Below, one piece after another: positions 9,496-18,718 of a stretch of DNA of 64,000 bases. A program made the position numbers and the translations under genes. The stretch is taken from assembly GCF_042920265.1 (NCBI RefSeq), contig NZ_JBDQZI010000011.1, positions 1 to 64,000 of the forward strand. Reading direction: 5' to 3'. The stretch is from Lysinibacillus_B sp042920265. GTDB taxonomy: Bacteria; Bacillota; Bacilli; Bacillales_A; Planococcaceae. The notes below the pieces were generated by a model. The model ran no database searches, was not told the origin of the DNA, and worked only from the letters and a program-made list of their open reading frames with translations. Positions within the stretch are counted from its first letter, which is position 1, and every line of letters begins with the position of its first letter.

Positions 9496-10731
9496 ATGGA
9501 TTTACAGTCTGGAACATATTATTGGCCAACCACATTTCCCGATGCACCAACCTATAAAAGGTTAGAAGAAGATATTATTTGTGATGTGCTCATCGTTGGA
9601 GGTGGAAGTTCTGCTGCGCAATGTGCTTATTATTTAGCGAATACGCATTTAAATGTCGTTGTAATTGAAAAGTCAACGATTGGGGGCGGTAGTACAAGTG
9701 CTAATACGGCGCTCATTCAATATTCAGGGGATAAAATGTTTACGGATTTGATCAATACCTTTGGAGAAGCTTATATTGAACGACATTTAGCATTATTAAA
9801 GGCAGCCATTGATGACATTGAAAAAGCGTCCAACACAGTCTCCATCGATTGTGAATTTACGCGTCGCGATACGTTATATGCTGCTAGTTGTCCTGAAGAC
9901 GTCGCACGCTTAAAAAAGGAATATGATTTTTTAGTAAAAAATAACTGTGACGTTGCCTTTTGGTCAAAAGATGAGATTGAGACAAACTATCCCTTTAGTA
10001 GAGATGCCGCTATATACTCATATAACGATGCGGAAATCAATCCTTTTAAATTTACGCATGCACTGTTTGATGATGCTTTTAAAAAGGGGGTTCGCATTTA
10101 TGAACAGACAGAAATGAATGGACATCATTATGACGAGCAATTAGAGCGGATGATTATTTCTACTAAAAATAAACAGACCATTCAAGCACGCTACGTCATA
10201 TTTGCAGCGGGATATGAAGGGGTAGACATCAAAAAGGAGAAACAGGTGTCCTTTGTTAGTACGTATACGATCACAACCAATCCTGTCAATGATTTTTCGA
10301 GCTGGTATAATCGGACACTCCTTTGGGAAACCGCGCGTCCTTACTTATATTTGCGCACAACGAAAGACAATCGCATTATTATCGGTGGGCTTGATGACAA
10401 TACAACGTACCAGGAAGATCGAGATTCGAAGTTAATCCATAAAAAGAATCAACTGATTGAAGAATTGAATCATCTATTTCCTAACATCAAAGCAGAACCA
10501 GCATATTACCTAGCTGCTTTTTACGGGGGAACCGCAGATGGGCTTCCTATCATCGGTGTTTATGAGCAATATCCAAAAAGCTATTTCCTTTTTGCCTTTG
10601 GTGACAACGGGACAGTATACAGCCAGTTGTTAGCGAAAATAATCGCAGAGGAAATTTCAGAAGGGCATAGCCATGACTTACAATACTATTTACAGCATCG
10701 TCCACTGCTTAACCAGAAGAAAGACACATAA
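9496..10731 (+). CDS. FAD-dependent oxidoreductase (DAO family)
   Basis: A 411-residue protein of the D-amino-acid oxidase/gamma-glutamylputrescine oxidase type. The N-terminus holds a dinucleotide-binding fold (DVLIVGGGSSAAQCAYYLA, about 30-48, ending in an acidic IEK), and FAYGGTADGLPIIG-like sequence near the C-terminus (FYGGTADGLPIIG) is the typical second FAD block. The family oxidises amines or amino acids. The substrate here is unknown. The ribosome site AAGGAGACG precedes the ATG at 9496. A longer upstream reading frame at 9348 is out of frame and not coding. Confidence 0.88.
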   Translation: MDLQSGTYYWPTTFPDAPTYKRLEEDIICDVLIVGGGSSAAQCAYYLANTHLNVVVIEKSTIGGGSTSANTALIQYSGDKMFTDLINTFGEAYIERHLALLKAAIDDIEKASNTVSIDCEFTRRDTLYAASCPEDVARLKKEYDFLVKNNCDVAFWSKDEIETNYPFSRDAAIYSYNDAEINPFKFTHALFDDAFKKGVRIYEQTEMNGHHYDEQLERMIISTKNKQTIQARYVIFAAGYEGVDIKKEKQVSFVSTYTITTNPVNDFSSWYNRTLLWETARPYLYLRTTKDNRIIIGGLDDNTTYQEDRDSKLIHKKNQLIEELNHLFPNIKAEPAYYLAAFYGGTADGLPIIGVYEQYPKSYFLFAFGDNGTVYSQLLAKIIAEEISEGHSHDLQYYLQHRPLLNQKKDT

Positions 10732-10830
10732 GGTTAACCGTTAAAAAGTCCCTCCTCTAGCTTTTGTGGGAACCAGTCTATTTTTCATATCATATGATAC
10801 CAATAATTATGAATGAAGAAGGTGATTGTC

Positions 10831-11538
10831 ATGCGCAATTCTAAATACCTGAATTTTTTGTCCAAATTTGGTATTGGCGGTGCACACCCTGGTGGGCTGG
10901 CGTTAACACAGGAGCTTTTCACTATAGAAAATATTAATAAGGATACGCGTGTCCTAGATGTCGGATGTGGTACAGGTCAAACGGCCGCCTATTTAGCGAA
11001 AACATATGGTGCACAAGTGACTGGCATAGATATTGACCCACTCATGGTGAAAAAAGCGCAGGAAAGAATGAGAAAAGAACGCTTACCTGTGGACATCATG
11101 CAAGGCTCTATCGAACAAATTTCGTTACAAGACCAGACATTTGATGTAATCATTTCGGAATCAGTTCTTTCTTTTGTCCATACACCTCAGGCTCTGAAAG
11201 AAGTGTTTCGATTACTAAGAAATGGCGGTCAATTTATTGCCAATGAACTAATCATTACACAACCTTTCGAGGCAGTCACAGAAAAGGAAATCAAAGAATT
11301 TTACGGATTTGAATCGATTTTTACGGAACAGCATTGGCTAACTTGTTTGCAACAAGCTGGCTTTACTAATATTCGTAGTGTAAAAAAACGCCCCATCGAC
11401 CAAAGTCATTCCACCCTTGAATTTCATTACTCACATGATATTGAGCCAGGGCTATACGAAATTATGGATCAGCATGTTGAAATGACCGTAAAATATAAAG
11501 ACATTTGGGACTATCGCATTTTTTTATGTACGAAATAG
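10831..11538 (+). CDS. SAM-dependent methyltransferase, class I
   Basis: A 235-residue protein with the SAM-binding motif VLDVGCGTGQTAAYLA followed by an acidic GIDIDP, and the post-motifs FDVIISESVLSF and LLRNGGQFIANE. These mark a UbiE/arsenite-type class I methyltransferase. The substrate is unknown. The start at 10831 is preferred over the ATG at 10813 because GAAGAAGGTGA lies just before it. It follows the FAD oxidoreductase by 99 bases and may share its transcript. Confidence 0.88.
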   Translation: MRNSKYLNFLSKFGIGGAHPGGLALTQELFTIENINKDTRVLDVGCGTGQTAAYLAKTYGAQVTGIDIDPLMVKKAQERMRKERLPVDIMQGSIEQISLQDQTFDVIISESVLSFVHTPQALKEVFRLLRNGGQFIANELIITQPFEAVTEKEIKEFYGFESIFTEQHWLTCLQQAGFTNIRSVKKRPIDQSHSTLEFHYSHDIEPGLYEIMDQHVEMTVKYKDIWDYRIFLCTK

Positions 11539-11596
11539 CGATTGGATATACGAAACATCTTATTCTCTTTTAAATGGAGTCAAAATGAGCAACATA

Positions 11597-11630
11597 AAAA
11601 AGCACATCAACTTCCGGTCCATTGATGTGC
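11597..11630 (-). terminator. Terminator of the YppG-like gene
   Basis: GCACATCAA (11602-11610) pairs with TTGATGTGC (11622-11630). On the minus strand a run of six Ts follows. It sits between convergent genes. Confidence 0.75.
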
Positions 11631-11657
11631 ACCATCTCTTCTTCGATGAAAGACAAG

Positions 11658-11942
11658 CTACCTAAACATGCTTAACAATGCGCCCATTTGCCTGAGCATA
11701 TTCACCCCATTTGTGATTGTTCCCGCATGCCCCATAAGAGTATTTAAATGCTCTGGTAATCTTCCGAACTGTGAAAATTGAGGTTGTTGATAAGGGGGAT
11801 AGAAAAATTGCTGCTGCCCCCTCATTTGAGTAGGAGCAAAAAAAGGATTACCCGGTCTTCTCATTTGAGTAGGAGGCCCAAATCTTTGTCTATACATGGG
11901 CGAAATCGGTCTTCTTCTATTATCTGGCGGATAAAATCGCAT
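11658..11942 (-). CDS. YppG/YqfQ-like Pro-Gln-Arg-rich protein
   Basis: A 94-residue protein. The first ~60 residues are rich in Pro, Gln, Arg, Phe and Tyr and low in complexity, with two PPTQMR/APTQMR repeats. The C-terminal ~30 residues form a Gly/hydrophobic helix (GHAGTITNGVNMLRQMGALL). This architecture matches Bacillus YppG and YqfQ-type proteins, often linked to spores. The assignment rests on composition and the C-terminal pattern, so it is tentative. The ribosome site AGGTGGTGAAG is strong. Confidence 0.65.
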   Translation of the reverse strand: MRFYPPDNRRRPISPMYRQRFGPPTQMRRPGNPFFAPTQMRGQQQFFYPPYQQPQFSQFGRLPEHLNTLMGHAGTITNGVNMLRQMGALLSMFR

Positions 11943-12147
11943 ATTACTTCACCACCTATCACGCTTAAACTTTAATATAGTATATGTTGGTATTTTCTAG
12001 TAGCTTAGACATTTAGGAAATGAAGTTTAGTTCACATATTAAGGTGTCTGTACAAATTGAACGTTCTTATATAATTTTCGCAGACACATCACACAGTAGT
12101 TCCTCGTACTTTTTCAGTTATCGGCACGCATAACTCTAGTAAGGGCA

Positions 12148-12177
12148 ACAAAAAAGAGAGCCTCCTAATCTGCTCTC
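12148..12177 (-). terminator. Probable terminator of the gene at 12253
   Basis: GAGAGC (12156-12161) pairs with GCTCTC (12172-12177). On the minus strand TTTTTTGTT follows. The stem is short. Confidence 0.5.
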
Positions 12178-12252
12178 ACTACACAATATAAAACCCTCTC
12201 AAAAACTAACCATACACGTGTTACTATATTGTAAATACTGCATATCCCGCTC

Positions 12253-12720
12253 TTATCTATCTAACTGTTGCAAAATGTGCAGTATTTTCTTTTTATGTGA
12301 ATGGCCGATTAAGTGACCATATTGGAGATCTTTTGTAGCCCGCGCCTCAAACTCAGCAATCCAATCTCTTTGCCCCATGGCATTTGCTTTTGTTTCATAC
12401 ATATCAAAACTTGAGGAAACTGAACCTTTTGCTGCTACCTTTATAGATTCCGTCGCTCGTCCATAGTCAAATGTTAAAATCGAAACTTCCAAAAATGAAA
12501 GCTCACCCGCTTCGTATAACGCATGAGAAATATCAACGATTTGTTCAAATGTCGCATTTCGTACGTCATATTTACTTGAAAGTTCCTCGTAAATATAGCC
12601 ACTTGATTCATTCTCCTTTAAGTTTGTTGTTGCTGCAACCTCCTTAAAATCTATGTTCGTTTTTGAAGTTGCTTTAGATTGATAAGATGTTGTCATACTT
12701 CCTAAAGATTCAATTCTCAT
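12253..12720 (-). CDS. Hypothetical protein, 155 residues
   Basis: I do not recognise the family. The N-terminal ~40 residues are Ser/Thr/Asn-rich and probably disordered. The rest is amphipathic and mixed (NATFEQIVDISHALYEAGELSFLEV is the best-defined helix pair). There is no signal peptide, membrane span or Cys cluster. A GGAGTGA ribosome site lies before the start. The gene stands alone between its own terminator and a 215-base gap. Expression seems likely from the clean ribosome site, but no role can be proposed. Confidence 0.65.
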   Translation of the reverse strand: MRIESLGSMTTSYQSKATSKTNIDFKEVAATTNLKENESSGYIYEELSSKYDVRNATFEQIVDISHALYEAGELSFLEVSILTFDYGRATESIKVAAKGSVSSSFDMYETKANAMGQRDWIAEFEARATKDLQYGHLIGHSHKKKILHILQQLDR

Positions 12721-12935
12721 TTAATCACTCCTTCAAATGAATGGATGTTTCAAAAATATTCATTAATTGTATCGCGTTAATTTCGTTCTTTTTAATAGTT
12801 ATTAGGAATTTATTTACATAAAGGAATTTAAAAAGCCCGCTACCACTGTAATCGTGATAACAGACTTGTACTTATTTATGAAATAGCAATTGTATGTGCG
12901 GAATCAAAATGATTTGTAATTGTTCTTACTATTTG

Positions 12936-13553
12936 TCATTTGATTATCTCGATAAAATGTTTTAAAATCCTAGCCGTTAACCCCCAAATCGTATACTGCT
13001 CATAATCAAAAAACCATTCCTCCATTGTACGAGTTCTCCATTGATATTGCGCACCGTTCATAATTTTATCAAAGGGAAAGTCCGACGAAGGCATTGGTTC
13101 AATGGCCACTGAATGCATATACGGCTCATGATTTAATAACCAGCTAACGGGTACTGTAAATACTTCTTCTACTTCTTCTTTGTTGTAACAATGAATCGTT
13201 TGATCGTAATCAATCGTTGCCACAAATGGGTACACAACAAAGGAAGGAGATGCAATATAAGGACTTAATTGCCCGACAACATTCACCATGTCTGGACCAA
13301 TACCTAATTCTTCTGATGTTTCTCGTACAGCAGCGGCTAGTGGGGATGCATCCGTTGCATCGATTCGACCACCTGGAAAACTAATATCCCCCGGCTGTTT
13401 GCGCATTGTCAATGAACGGACTTCAAAAAGAATATGCCACTCCCCATCCACTTGCACTAACGGAATCAAAATGGCTGAACGAAAAGCGGTCTCCTCCCCC
13501 ATAAAAAGGAATTGATGTTGATGTAATTGATTTTTTAATTTATCCAGGAACAT
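12936..13553 (-). CDS. Nudix hydrolase, CoA pyrophosphatase type
   Basis: A 205-residue Nudix protein. FPGGRIDATD followed by RETSEELGI (about 62-86) has the spacing of the CoA-pyrophosphatase (YeaB/NudL) version of the Nudix box, with Arg-Glu and Glu-Glu metal ligands. These enzymes split CoA or derivatives into 4'-phosphopantetheine and 3',5'-ADP. The N-terminal HQFLFMGEETAFRSAILIPL resembles the UPF0035 substrate segment. It is monocistronic. GGTGAGGGG precedes the start. Confidence 0.9.
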   Translation of the reverse strand: MFLDKLKNQLHQHQFLFMGEETAFRSAILIPLVQVDGEWHILFEVRSLTMRKQPGDISFPGGRIDATDASPLAAAVRETSEELGIGPDMVNVVGQLSPYIASPSFVVYPFVATIDYDQTIHCYNKEEVEEVFTVPVSWLLNHEPYMHSVAIEPMPSSDFPFDKIMNGAQYQWRTRTMEEWFFDYEQYTIWGLTARILKHFIEIIK

Positions 13554-13903
13554 AAAACTCCCCTCACCTTAAAGTTTTCTATTCTTCTTATCGTATCATT
13601 AATAGGTTAATGGATAAAGAATATCCGCGTGCTATAGCTTAGCATTTTAAATTCCTTTTGGATGAGACTTATTATATGTGAGGAACGCTCGTTGTATTAG
13701 CTTGCATACTGGCTCACTTACAACGGAGAATACTTTGTAGAACTATCAAAAAACCTTGCATATCAGCCAAATTTTAAGCGAAACCATTCAAGCAATCTCA
13801 TTACGTTAAAATTTCCTTCGTTAATCTTTGCAATTTGCACATATTAATACTTCCAGATGGAAAAATTAATAATGGTTGTAAACTTTAATTTGAGGAGATG
13901 GAA
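13554..13903. other. Intergenic region with divergent promoters presumed
   Basis: Between the divergent Nudix and Ohr-like genes. No OhrR-type regulator gene and no clear palindrome were found. Nothing coding is seen. Confidence 0.4.
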
Positions 13904-14329
13904 ATGATGTCAGAAATTTTATTTACTGCAAATGCAACAGCTTTTGGTGGACTAGAAGGAAAAGTACAGTCACCGGATAACATGATTAATATGAAAACTG
14001 CCCTCCCAGGAAGTCCAAGTGCAGAGAAATTAGATAACGCTACAAATCCTGAGCAATTATTCGCAGCAGCCTACGCTACTTGCTTTGATAGTGCTTTACA
14101 AATTGTAGCGAATAAGGAACAGATGAAGTTCGATTCGGAGGTCACAGCTACTGTCAGCTTATCCGAAGATGACGTCGGTGAAGGCTATCAACTAGCCATT
14201 CACTTACAAGTAAAAGGCAACAATATCGAAAAAAGCCAATTAGAAGATTTAGTTCAAAAAGCAAGCCAAGTGTGGCCATACTCAGAAGCTAAAAGAAAAA
14301 ATATGGATTTTTCATTAGAGGTACAATAG
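13904..14329 (+). CDS. Ohr/OsmC-family protein lacking Arg18 and the resolving Cys
   Basis: A 141-residue protein of the Ohr (organic hydroperoxide resistance) group of OsmC folds: TNPEQLFAAAYATCF carries the peroxidatic Cys60 and Glu50. Two other catalytic positions differ. The Arg of the family GGRxG motif is Leu17 (GGLEG), and the resolving Cys of the VCPYS motif is Trp124 (VWPYS; codon TGG at 14273-14275). A canonical Ohr needs both, so the protein may be a one-Cys variant with another reductant or function. The start at 13904 is chosen because GAGGAG overlaps the ATG at 13898 but is well spaced to 13904. A terminator follows. Confidence 0.88.
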   Translation: MMSEILFTANATAFGGLEGKVQSPDNMINMKTALPGSPSAEKLDNATNPEQLFAAAYATCFDSALQIVANKEQMKFDSEVTATVSLSEDDVGEGYQLAIHLQVKGNNIEKSQLEDLVQKASQVWPYSEAKRKNMDFSLEVQ

Positions 14330-14345
14330 GCAACGGAGAAAGACA

Positions 14346-14380
14346 CATCTCGACCGAAATTGGTCGAGATGCTGTTTTAT
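14346..14380 (+). terminator. Terminator of the Ohr-like gene
   Basis: CATCTCGACC (14346-14355) pairs perfectly with GGTCGAGATG (14362-14371), followed by CTGTTTTATATTT. Confidence 0.85.
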
Positions 14381-14509
14381 ATTTGCACATATATTATGAA
14401 AATCTCACTTACTTTATGATACGATTGTCCATGACTAGTTTAATTGATGTTTTATATTAAATTAAAGTAGCACACCATTTCAAATAACTATTTTTCAAGA
14501 GGTGATTAT

Positions 14510-14872
14510 GTGAACCGTCAACAAACGGAAAAATTGTGGCGTGAAGAGAAATACCGTGTGATGTTCCATAGTCAAAAGCATTACAATCAAATTAGGCAAG
14601 CGATGCGTGATCAGCAGGACCATACACAAATCGAACAATTAATCCACGCTGCGCTACAACAAACGCCAACAGAAGGTAGCAAGCGCAATGCGTGCCAACA
14701 TATGTGGGGCTATTTCCGTAAAATAACTACACCCGAAGAAAAGCAAACATACGAACAACTGCTACACAAGAAGGATTTCTCAACACTTCTTTCCTTGTTA
14801 CAACAATTAGCCAATCAATATAACGTCACTTATTTACGAGAAAGTACGATTTTACAGGGGGACGGACAATAA
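14510..14872 (+). CDS. DUF1722 (YbgA-like) protein
   Basis: A 120-residue stand-alone version of the YbgA/DUF1722 domain: the LWREEKYRVMFHSQKHYNQI opening and the NACQHMWGYFRK core are the usual conserved blocks. In many bacteria the domain is fused to or sits beside DUF523 or photolyase genes, but here it is alone and its function is unknown. It starts at GTG 14510, with AAGAGGTGAT eight bases before. The next gene lies 84 bases downstream and may be co-transcribed. Confidence 0.82.
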   Translation: MNRQQTEKLWREEKYRVMFHSQKHYNQIRQAMRDQQDHTQIEQLIHAALQQTPTEGSKRNACQHMWGYFRKITTPEEKQTYEQLLHKKDFSTLLSLLQQLANQYNVTYLRESTILQGDGQ

Positions 14873-14956
14873 GAAGGATACTTTTTATACTAGTCTCTGT
14901 TATTATAATCCTCTCGCAGACTATAAGTTAGATCGTATAACTTTAGGAGAACGAAC

Positions 14957-15274
14957 ATGAACCAAAACAAGAACAATACAGAAGTCATCTACCTTTCTGA
15001 CCCATCTGAATGCTTAAGACATCCTTTTCATCATAAACAAATCGTCTTTACAGGAGCCCTTTCCACGATGACACGTTCAGAAGCGGCGAAAAAAGTACGA
15101 GCTTGTGGCGGGATTGTACAAGGGGCTGTTACAAAGGAAACCGATTTCGTAATTCTTGGCAAGCAACGCCGTAGCATTAGTACAAAACAATTAAAAGCAG
15201 AACAATTCATTCACCTTGGTTTAGACATTCAAATGATTACTGAGGATGATTTTATATGGCTTATTTCTATTTAA
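14957..15274 (+). CDS. Single BRCT-domain protein
   Basis: A 105-residue protein with one BRCT fold covering about residues 22-105: KQIVFTGALSTMTRSEAAKKV, then the GG of ACGGIVQGAVTKETDFVILG, and a C-terminal ITEDDFIWLI holding the conserved Trp. Such domains occur in NAD-dependent ligase and in exonuclease-like proteins, where they bind DNA or protein partners. No enzyme domain is attached here. AGGAGAACGA precedes the start, and a strong terminator follows. Confidence 0.88.
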   Translation: MNQNKNNTEVIYLSDPSECLRHPFHHKQIVFTGALSTMTRSEAAKKVRACGGIVQGAVTKETDFVILGKQRRSISTKQLKAEQFIHLGLDIQMITEDDFIWLISI

Positions 15275-15316
15275 ACAATACATATACGACTATCCTCCTA
15301 AAATCCATCTTATCAA

Positions 15317-15352
15317 AAAAGGTATGTGAACAACGTTGTTCACATACCTTTT
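15317..15352. terminator. Terminator after the BRCT gene
   Basis: A 36-base perfect palindrome (AAAAGGTATGTGAACAAC with its reverse complement) with A/T tails on both sides. Confidence 0.85.
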
Positions 15353-15568
15353 CACCTATATTTATATCCCATTATCCAGAAAGTAAAGTGAATTTAATAG
15401 AATATCTCACCACAAAATTGGAAAAATAGAACCATTTTTATTATGATAGAATTAGTGAGATTGCCCATCAACTAGATCTCATTACATTCCCCTGACAACT
15501 AGAGGCATTTCTTATAAAAATAATGTGTTACTTTCGGAATTAAAATAAATAAAAAAGAAGGTGGATAC

Positions 15569-16909
15569 ATGAAAAACCTCATTCGTGGAGAAAAGGTGAA
15601 ATTATCAGATTATACTTCTAACAATCGATTAGAGGTAGAGATCCAAATTGAATCAAATTTTGAGATTGATATTACCTGTTTCGGATTGGACGCAAACAAA
15701 CAGTTAACCGATGACCGTTATATGATTTTTTACAATCAATTACTGTCTCCATTAAACGAAATACGCCTGCATTCATCTGGCAATGGTATTGGTACATTTT
15801 CAATCGATTTATCCAAGCTCCCATCTACTATTCAGTCTCTCGTTTTCACAGCGACCATTGATGGCAATGGAACGATGGGCATAATTCACTCAGGCTCCAT
15901 TATCATTAAAACGAATGGCCAGCCTATTTTAAACTATGCATTAAAGCCTACTGACTTTAAAAACGAAAAAGCAATTATTATAACTGAAATGTATTATAAA
16001 TCCCTTTGGAGAGTCGCTGCTGTTGGTCAGGGCTTTGATGGAGGGCTTGCCGCATTACTAACTAGCTTTGGTGGTGTAGCCGAGGAAGAACAAGGCACTA
16101 TCACTCAGCCACAAAGTGTAGCACCTGCTGCTACTATTACCGATAAGAAAGTAATGCTTGAAAAGAGGTTAGAAAAAGAGGCTCCCAAGCTGCTGGACCT
16201 TTCTAAAAAAGCGCAAATCTCTTTGGAAAAAGTAGGGCTTCAACATCACAATGCAAAGGTTGCACTATGCTTAGATATTTCAGGCTCTATGGCTCATTTA
16301 TATCGTTCTGGGAAAATCCAAAATTTTGCCGAACGTATTTTAGCATTAGGCACACGATTTGATGACGATGGCTCAATTGATATTTTCTTATTCGGCAAAA
16401 ATGCGCACGATACCGGAGAACTTACAATTAGCAACTTTAATGGTTTTGTAAATCACCTCATCCGTGAATATCCGCTTGAAACAAGTACGTACTATGCCAA
16501 AGCAATGAAAGCAATCCGCCAGCATTATTTCGGTTCAGCACAAAATCGTAAACAGCCCTTATCTCAAAATGTCCCCATTTACGTGATGTTCGTTACAGAT
16601 GGGGATACATTTGATAAAGAGGAAACGACAAAACACATTCAAGAGTCTTCTTACGAACCGATATTTTGGCAGTTTATGGCGATAGGAGAATCAAATAAAG
16701 ACGTGAAAAAAGGATTTTTCAAAAGCCTTTTCCAATCAGACTTTACCTTCCTAGAACAACTCGATAATTTACCTGGGCGCTACATCGACAATGCAGACTT
16801 CTTTAGTGTAAAAGATCCGTCCGCTATTTCTGACAATGAACTGTATGACTTACTCATGCAAGAATATCCCGATTGGGTGAAAGCTGCGAAGGGAAAAGCG
16901 TTAATATAG
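15569..16909 (+). CDS. TerD-vWA stress protein (TerF-like)
   Basis: A 446-residue cytoplasmic protein with an N-terminal TerD-type domain (about 1-165; KLSDYTSNNRLEVEIQIES, then ending YKSLWRVAAVGQGFDGGL) and a C-terminal von Willebrand A domain (about 228-430). The metal-site motif is DISGSM (about 236-241), with VTDGD later. These are the domains of tellurite-resistance/stress TerF proteins, which bind Ca2+ and are thought to act as membrane-linked stress sensors. It is convergent with the ATP-grasp/DUF350 operon ending at 17010, so the two units probably belong to one stress locus. It is not flanked by terC or other terD genes. AAGAAGGTGG precedes the ATG. Confidence 0.9.
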   Translation: MKNLIRGEKVKLSDYTSNNRLEVEIQIESNFEIDITCFGLDANKQLTDDRYMIFYNQLLSPLNEIRLHSSGNGIGTFSIDLSKLPSTIQSLVFTATIDGNGTMGIIHSGSIIIKTNGQPILNYALKPTDFKNEKAIIITEMYYKSLWRVAAVGQGFDGGLAALLTSFGGVAEEEQGTITQPQSVAPAATITDKKVMLEKRLEKEAPKLLDLSKKAQISLEKVGLQHHNAKVALCLDISGSMAHLYRSGKIQNFAERILALGTRFDDDGSIDIFLFGKNAHDTGELTISNFNGFVNHLIREYPLETSTYYAKAMKAIRQHYFGSAQNRKQPLSQNVPIYVMFVTDGDTFDKEETTKHIQESSYEPIFWQFMAIGESNKDVKKGFFKSLFQSDFTFLEQLDNLPGRYIDNADFFSVKDPSAISDNELYDLLMQEYPDWVKAAKGKALI

Positions 16910-16952
16910 CATCAGTTACTTAAAAATGCTACTGATGCAAACAGGCAAACTT

Positions 16953-16987
16953 AAACCTCATGCATGCCATTTAAATACATGAGGTTT
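16953..16987. terminator. Bidirectional terminator between TerD-vWA gene and the ATP-grasp operon
   Basis: AAACCTCATG pairs with CATGAGGTTT, with A/T tracts both sides. A second hairpin (GCATCAGT/ACTGATGC, about 16909-16938) lies just before it. Confidence 0.75.
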
Positions 16988-17009
16988 ATATTGTCTAATG
17001 CTGCGAATG

Positions 17010-18248
17010 TTAAAAAACAGGAGACCGATTTACACCGACAGGCAAGTAATACGAAAGATTATTTGTAATCCTCTCCCCAACTCTATACCCAATAGATGCT
17101 GCTTTTCCGTTTAACAGAAAGCTTCCTAACAGCACATTACCTGCCTGCGTTCCTTTCTCACTGTTAAACGAAATGGTAGGATGCTCGATGTATTGCTGAT
17201 ACACAGGGGTATACGCCGAATAAGACCTTTGATGATCCGCATGCATTAACCGACCATCTTTACTGAATATTTCTACTGTGTCTCCCTCTCTCCCAAAGGC
17301 AGGCTTTTTCACATAAGGCATTCCCTTTTGTAAAAAAACATCCGCTTCAAGATATGTCGGAAGGAAATAGTCATCAATCCACCGATGTTCTTGCTCCGTA
17401 AAAAACGGATGCTGCTTTTCATGTAATCCCCAAATAACGGCCTGCACCACTTTATTTTGTAATAAAAAGGCGGAAGGTGGGTTGATAATAGCGAGTTTTT
17501 TCTGTTCAACCAGCTCCAATAACCATAAACCAATTGGATTTCCAGCATGATCTTCATCCAGTATCAAATTTTCGATTGGGAATGTTTGACGATACAAAAT
17601 ATCTATTTTCTTCCCCTCTTCATCAAAAAGCCCCACGTCTTTTTGAATATGTAGCTGATGAAGGGGTGTAAACTTCGAGGACTGTATACTTTGTTGAAGA
17701 TACAACACCGTTTCGTAATCCTCGATATGATCCTCGTGCGCAGTAAAGACAATATGAGGAGAGTGCTTATTCGTGCTACCGTATACACTGTCATGAACAG
17801 CTTTTCGTAAAAGCGGCTCCATCCCCTCGTTTGGATTTTCCACGTCAAATTCGTTACATATCATTCCATTGATCGAAAATAGCTCTTTAATAAATGTCGG
17901 TGTATCTGCATTTATTTCAATACACTTATAGCTACCCCCATATGGAATGAGGTCAAGTCGTGAAATCACACTCTCGAACGGAAGCGTTTTTAGCCTGATA
18001 AAGGAAAGGGTTTCTTTTGGAAAGCCCATGTCAAGCAGGGTTTCATCGGTTACTTTTCGAAGTAAAGATCCCATTTTAAAAAATATGGCACCAATTCGTT
18101 CACTGACCAGACGGATATGAGCAACTTCAGCTTCAGTCAAAAGCGCCATATCATAAAGTGCATATTCCTCTCCGTAAAGATCCGCCCAAAAGCCTTCTAT
18201 TTTCTCATAAAATTGCTGTCGCTTTGTATGATACATTTGTTCCGTCAA
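17010..18248 (-). CDS. Glutathionylspermidine synthase-like ATP-grasp ligase (YgiC/YjfC type)
   Basis: A 412-residue ATP-grasp carboxylate-amine ligase related to the synthetase domain of Gsp. The signature regions are IPYGGSYKCIEINADTPT (about 101-118, the carboxylate/Mg site), KPAFGREGDTVEIF near residue 315 (the nucleotide-binding block) and a C-terminal RVGERITNNLSYYLPV. The amidase half of E. coli Gsp is absent, as in YgiC and YjfC. The substrates are unknown. It is the last gene of an operon with a lipoprotein, DUF350 protein and a 154-residue protein. Its start overlaps the latter by 4 bases. Confidence 0.9.
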   Translation of the reverse strand: MTEQMYHTKRQQFYEKIEGFWADLYGEEYALYDMALLTEAEVAHIRLVSERIGAIFFKMGSLLRKVTDETLLDMGFPKETLSFIRLKTLPFESVISRLDLIPYGGSYKCIEINADTPTFIKELFSINGMICNEFDVENPNEGMEPLLRKAVHDSVYGSTNKHSPHIVFTAHEDHIEDYETVLYLQQSIQSSKFTPLHQLHIQKDVGLFDEEGKKIDILYRQTFPIENLILDEDHAGNPIGLWLLELVEQKKLAIINPPSAFLLQNKVVQAVIWGLHEKQHPFFTEQEHRWIDDYFLPTYLEADVFLQKGMPYVKKPAFGREGDTVEIFSKDGRLMHADHQRSYSAYTPVYQQYIEHPTISFNSEKGTQAGNVLLGSFLLNGKAASIGYRVGERITNNLSYYLPVGVNRSPVF

Positions 18249-18706
18249 ACCGCTTCTAAATCCTTCACATATATGACATATACGCCGCGGTCTTCATCAA
18301 TTTCTGTAGAGGTAACAAGCTTTTGCCCGATGCCTGGCACATCCACAACATCCTTTAACAGAAAGCGAAGCACTTCGAAATGAGAGTTGCAAGGAATACG
18401 TGAAAACAAACGATAATTTTCTCGCTCATTCGGGCTTCGAAACTCAATATGTATCCCTTCGCCGCGAAAGCTTCTTTCATCTTCCCCCGACAAATTCCTT
18501 CCTAGCTCTTTCACTACTAAAATGTCTTCATCTCCGTCCATCTCATTCGCCGTTAGCTCATATTGGGTTCCTTTCATAATAAAATATGTACATAGCTGTC
18601 TTGCGTAACATTCATCCACGCCTACATTTGGAATCATATATTCATAGAAAGGCTCATAGTGCCCATTGCCTTTATCAATATAGTAAATTAATTGCTTCAA
18701 TGACAT
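18245..18706 (-). CDS. Uncharacterised protein of the ATP-grasp/DUF350 operon
   Basis: A 153-residue acidic soluble protein of unknown family. It has three Cys, no signal peptide and mixed alpha/beta character. The order (DUF350 - this gene - ligase) suggests it takes the place of the small accessory proteins (YjfI/YjfK type) of enterobacterial yjf clusters, but I could not align it to them. The ATG at 18706 is preferred to the in-frame GTG at 18712 because TGAGGTGG is too close to the latter. It overlaps the ligase gene (ATGA-type) and lies 12 bases after the DUF350 gene. Confidence 0.8.
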   Translation of the reverse strand: MSLKQLIYYIDKGNGHYEPFYEYMIPNVGVDECYARQLCTYFIMKGTQYELTANEMDGDEDILVVKELGRNLSGEDERSFRGEGIHIEFRSPNERENYRLFSRIPCNSHFEVLRFLLKDVVDVPGIGQKLVTSTEIDEDRGVYVIYVKDLEAV

Positions 18707-18718
18707 TCCCACCTCAAG

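Noticed and set aside
9348..9557. A 69-codon plus-strand frame before the FAD oxidoreductase
   Set aside because: Overlaps the real start at 9496 in another frame and lacks a ribosome site.
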